From an uncultured Ruminococcus sp. (GTDB lineage: Bacteria; Bacillota; Clostridia; Oscillospirales; CAG-272): DNA of 16,836 nt. Made by a program: the position numbers and the translations under genes. This document shows, piece by piece, positions 14,618-16,836 of this stretch (position 1 is its first letter; the number at the start of each line of letters is the position of its first letter). The stretch covers positions 1 to 16,836 of the forward strand of contig CACZOH010000183.1 of the NCBI GenBank assembly GCA_902782785.1, in the 5' to 3' direction. The notes under the pieces are model-generated. The model saw only the letters and a list, made by a program, of their open reading frames with translations, did not search any database and was not told the DNA's origin.

Positions 14618-15811
14618 ATGAAAAATTTATTTAAGGTTATCTCCGTCGTTATCATCGCCTGCATGGCATTAGCGGCGTTTGCGGCATGCCAGCCGTCAGC
14701 CCCTTCGACGACGACAGCGGCAGAAACAAAAGGAACGGAAACAAAGGCAGCCGAGACGACGGCGGCCGCTACGGAAGCCGAAACGACTGCGGCTGAAACT
14801 CAGACGGAAGCGATCGAGACGGAAACGACAGAGGAAGTCACCACCGAAGCCGAGACCGAACCCGAGGAAACGGGCGACGTTATAAAGATAGGCACGCGTG
14901 AAGAGCTCTTTGCGTTTGCGGACAACATCCTGAACGGAGACGAAGATTACTCCGACAAGACGATAAAGCTCACCGCCGATATCAACCTTGACCCGACGCT
15001 TGAAGGCGGCAAGAACTGGATACCGCTCGGAACGGATCAGCTTTATGACGCCGTTATAGACGGCGACGGCCACGTCATCAACGGTATGACGATCACGCCC
15101 GACGACCTTGAGGTAGCGGGTAACGACGGCAAGGTATACGGCTCCGGCTTTATCGGCATAAGCAACTCGTCCATAACGATAAAGAACATCACCTTTACGA
15201 ACGCTCTCATCAACTCCGATACGAAGCACTGCGGCTGCGTCATAGGCTCAGTCGAAGGCGCGGGCAACTACGTTGAGCTCGACCACGTAACGGTCTCCAA
15301 CCTCACGCTGAACGGCGGCGTCGGCGTTGACGGCGACATCAACGGCATAAGCTTCAGAGTCGGCGGACTTGTAGGCGCCAACATAGCGGGCGCAAACCTT
15401 GAGATCCACGACTGCTCTATAGAGAATTCCAAGCTCTTCGGCTTCCACAACCTGGGCGGCATACTCGGCAACTCGAACGAGGGTATGTACGAGGTCACCA
15501 ACTGCAGCGTAAAGAACGTTGAGCTGAACTACTCCGCGGGCTACGCCACAAACGAAAAATACCAGGTGGCGGCGGACATCAGATATTTCGCCGACATATT
15601 CTACAACGTAAACAACTACTGGGGCGAATATCACACCGATTTCGATAAGGAAAACGGCAACAAATACGAGAACATCGATTCCTACGACGTAAAATTCGAC
15701 ATTCACTACAAGGATGAAGAAGGCAAATCCGCTGATTATCCCGCGGAAGACGGCATATATCCGACAGTCGGCGGAAGCGTAATCAGACCGAGAGACGAAA
15801 GAGGATACTGA
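14618..15811 (+). CDS. Lipoprotein with Thr/Glu/Ala linker and GLUG-like beta-helix repeats
   Basis: I start at the ATG at 14618 (397 residues), which has AAGGA at 14606-14610; an in-frame ATG at 14582 overlaps the previous gene and lacks a ribosome-binding site. The signal peptide ends at Cys24 (FAAC), marking a lipoprotein. Residues 31-86 are a Thr/Glu/Ala-rich spacer. The globular part opens with IKIGTREELFAFAD and ADINLD, a common entry to GLUG/right-handed beta-helix domains (compare WIPLGT and VIDGDGHVINGMTI). Between about 175 and 310 there are four similar repeats built on a G-x-[IL]-[IV]-G turn followed by a strand with NC, DC or NI, for example VGGLVG and LGGILG. No catalytic residues are recognisable. 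It may be a glycan-binding or adhesin-like surface protein. It is the last gene before a strong terminator and its gap to the previous gene is 26 bases. Confidence 0.8.
   Translation: MKNLFKVISVVIIACMALAAFAACQPSAPSTTTAAETKGTETKAAETTAAATEAETTAAETQTEAIETETTEEVTTEAETEPEETGDVIKIGTREELFAFADNILNGDEDYSDKTIKLTADINLDPTLEGGKNWIPLGTDQLYDAVIDGDGHVINGMTITPDDLEVAGNDGKVYGSGFIGISNSSITIKNITFTNALINSDTKHCGCVIGSVEGAGNYVELDHVTVSNLTLNGGVGVDGDINGISFRVGGLVGANIAGANLEIHDCSIENSKLFGFHNLGGILGNSNEGMYEVTNCSVKNVELNYSAGYATNEKYQVAADIRYFADIFYNVNNYWGEYHTDFDKENGNKYENIDSYDVKFDIHYKDEEGKSADYPAEDGIYPTVGGSVIRPRDERGY
14708..14875 (+). repeat. Low-complexity Thr/Glu/Ala-coding segment
   Basis: This segment encodes residues 31-86 of the GLUG lipoprotein, made almost only of Thr, Glu and Ala with no exact DNA repeat unit. 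Similar spacers occur after the lipobox of the GHL10 protein and, shorter, of the solute-binding protein, and before the C-terminal helix of the GH99-like protein. The surface proteins of this locus therefore share one linker style. Confidence 0.7.
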
Positions 15812-15829
15812 TCCTTCAAAAAAGACTCA

Positions 15830-15896
15830 CGCGCCGAACGTCCTGCCGTGACAATCAAGTAATTTGAAAACGTTCGGAAGCGACCGATCCGGCGCG
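15830..15896 (+). other. Overlapping inverted repeats between the GLUG gene and its terminator
   Basis: CCGAACGT (15834-15841) can pair with ACGTTCGG (15870-15877), and CGCGCCG (15830-15836) can pair with CGGCGCG (15890-15896). The two left arms share CCG at 15834-15836, so the full stems compete. A small TCAA/TTGA stem lies between them. The region precedes the terminator at 15912. It may be a decayed repeat or a structured 3' end; no known RNA family is recognised. Confidence 0.35.
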
Positions 15897-15911
15897 GTTC
15901 AGACAAAGATA

Positions 15912-15956
15912 ATGCCGGGATTGCGGAAATGCAGTCCCGGCATCTTTCTGTTTTTT
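15912..15956 (+). terminator. Strong intrinsic terminator closing the glycan gene set
   Basis: ATGCCGGGATTGC (15912-15924) pairs with GCAGTCCCGGCAT (15931-15943) through 13 positions with one wobble around a six-base loop. CTTTCTGTTTTTT follows. It lies between the GLUG lipoprotein and the GNAT gene and ends only a few bases before the GNAT ribosome-binding site. Confidence 0.88.
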
Positions 15957-15967
15957 ACGGAGGTTTT

Positions 15968-16519
15968 ATGAAGACGAAAAACGTCACTCTTACGCCGCTC
16001 ACACCCGACGACCGTGAGCAGTTCATCCTCGACAATCAGCGCGCCTTCAAATACGGCGCAACGGAGGAATTCGGACAACGGGACGCCCATTTCGAGGAGG
16101 AGGGCGAGATCATTTCCCGCGAGACGATCGAAAAAAGTATCGACGGCGGCACCGCGTACCGCATCCGATGCGGCGGAAAGACCGTCGGCGGTCTGGTGGT
16201 CGTGATCGACGAAAAAACGCAGCGCAATCGCCTTGACCTTTTGTTTGTGGATCCCTGCGCTCACAGCAAAGGCATCGGACTTGCCGCATGGCAAAAGGTC
16301 GAGCGGCTTTATCCCGATACGGCGGTATGGGAGACCTGCACGCCATATTTTGAAACGAGGAATATACACTTTTATATCAACAAGTGCGGCTTTCACGCCG
16401 TGGAATTTTTCAACCGTTTCCATCCCGATCCGCACGATCCAGCAACGGGGGAAGAAAACAGCTATGACGACGGCGACGGCTTTGACGGAATGTTCCGTTT
16501 TGAAAAGAAGATGAAATAG
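15968..16519 (+). CDS. GNAT family N-acetyltransferase
   Basis: A 183-residue single-domain acetyl-CoA-dependent acetyltransferase. I start at the ATG at 15968, preceded by CGGAGG; an in-frame ATG at 15929 lies inside the terminator hairpin and is unlikely. Motif A is LDLLFVDPCAHSKGIGLAAW from residue 89, with S-K-G-I-G as the pyrophosphate-binding loop. Motif B is NIHFYINKCGFHAVEFF. The C-terminus is FDGMFRFEKKMK. The acceptor substrate cannot be predicted. The gene lies between two terminators and no clear promoter is seen, so it may rely on readthrough. Isoleucine codons are 8 ATC, 1 ATT and 1 ATA, against ATA dominance in the operon before it, which suggests a different expression class or a transferred origin. 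Confidence 0.88.
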   Translation: MKTKNVTLTPLTPDDREQFILDNQRAFKYGATEEFGQRDAHFEEEGEIISRETIEKSIDGGTAYRIRCGGKTVGGLVVVIDEKTQRNRLDLLFVDPCAHSKGIGLAAWQKVERLYPDTAVWETCTPYFETRNIHFYINKCGFHAVEFFNRFHPDPHDPATGEENSYDDGDGFDGMFRFEKKMK

Positions 16520-16563
16520 AAAACGGCGGGAGCTTTTACGTTGTTTCCGGTCCGTGAAGTACA

Positions 16564-16598
16564 AAAACGACCTGAGGTGTCTTACCTCAGGCCGTTTT
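16564..16598. terminator. Bidirectional terminator between convergent genes
   Basis: AAAACG and CCTGAGGT (16564-16569, 16571-16578) pair with ACCTCAGG and CGTTTT (16584-16591, 16593-16598), one mismatch between the two blocks, around the loop GTCTT. Because the stem ends in A and T runs it gives a T tract on either strand, serving both the GNAT gene and the convergent oxidoreductase gene. Confidence 0.85.
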
Positions 16599-16611
16599 GG
16601 TTTATTATGCC

Positions 16612-16836
16612 TTATTCGTAAAGCTTGCTCATATTGCAGAGCTTTCTGTACTTCTCCTTAGCCTGCTTTTCCGCGGCGGCGAAGAGCTCTTCCGCGCGCT
16701 CGGGGAACGCTCTGACGAGGGAGTTGTATCTCGTCTCGGTCATGATGAAGTCGCGGTATGAGAGCGTCGGCTCCTTGGAATCGAGCGTGAACGGCTGCTC
16801 CGCGTCGGGATTGAAGCGGAAGTTGAACCAGTAGCC
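16612..16836 (-). CDS. nifJ: Pyruvate:ferredoxin oxidoreductase, C-terminal fragment (runs off window)
   Basis: Only the last 74 codons are inside the window, on the minus strand, ending with the stop at 16612-16614. The reading begins GYWFNFRFNPDAEQPFTLDS and continues through EPTLSYRDFI, TRYNSLVRAFPERAEELF and a charged helix to KLYE. This matches the tail of homodimeric pyruvate:ferredoxin oxidoreductases, where the pattern LDSKEP, a Y-x-S-L motif and FPERAEELF is conserved. The enzyme converts pyruvate and CoA to acetyl-CoA, CO2 and reduced ferredoxin and is central to clostridial fermentation. The catalytic thiamine and iron-sulphur regions lie outside the window. The main alternative is another 2-oxoacid oxidoreductase of the same fold. 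Confidence 0.8.
   Translation of the reverse strand, partial: GYWFNFRFNPDAEQPFTLDSKEPTLSYRDFIMTETRYNSLVRAFPERAEELFAAAEKQAKEKYRKLCNMSKLYE

Noticed and set aside
15929..15967. Upstream ATG for the GNAT gene
   Set aside because: It sits inside the terminator hairpin, while the ATG at 15968 has CGGAGG at proper spacing and begins the conserved domain.

Overview
The window looks like a chromosomal piece of an anaerobic, spore-forming clostridium (Bacillota, Clostridia; an Oscillospirales-type gut or rumen lineage is my guess). The signs are a full-length SpoIIE sporulation phosphatase, a dockerin-bearing secreted enzyme (so cohesin scaffoldins should be encoded elsewhere), lipoproteins with Thr/Glu-rich linkers, Shine-Dalgarno-led tightly packed operons, and the C-terminus of what looks like pyruvate:ferredoxin oxidoreductase at the right edge. 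The DNA is moderately GC-rich and its main operon uses ATA heavily for isoleucine.

Layout. Positions 1-144 hold a nested inverted-repeat element and no convincing gene. spoIIE (145-2463) runs on the minus strand, and its promoter region has two candidate Spo0A boxes. The 257-base divergent gap (2464-2720) also carries a hairpin with a perfect 14-base palindrome and a near-consensus sigma-A promoter facing right. That promoter serves an orphan solute-binding lipoprotein (2721-4202) with no permease genes beside it. After a strong intercistronic hairpin terminator come six tightly packed plus-strand genes (4279-15811): cytoplasmic GH38 alpha-mannosidase, cytoplasmic UshA-type metallophosphoesterase, secreted membrane-anchored GH99/GH71-like protein with a CBM9-like module, secreted phosphodiester glycosidase (NAGPA family) with a dockerin, GHL10/DigH-like lipoprotein hydrolase, and a lipoprotein with GLUG-like repeats. 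A strong terminator closes this unit. A GNAT acetyltransferase with different isoleucine codon use follows alone, then a bidirectional terminator shared with the convergent oxidoreductase fragment (16612-16836).

How the genes may work together (inference). The outer-surface set (GH99-like, phosphodiester glycosidase, GHL10, GLUG lipoprotein, solute-binding lipoprotein) and the cytoplasmic set (GH38 and phosphoesterase) look like a two-compartment pathway that opens, captures and finishes a mannose-containing, possibly phosphodiester-decorated glycan. Yeast phosphomannan or phosphorylated N-glycans would fit. An alternative is turnover of the cell's own wall polymers, because NAGPA and GHL10 families also have cell-wall roles. 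The unusual features are the gene combination itself, a dockerin on a phosphodiester glycosidase, a perfect-consensus promoter inside the GHL10 gene, and the structured intergenic elements.
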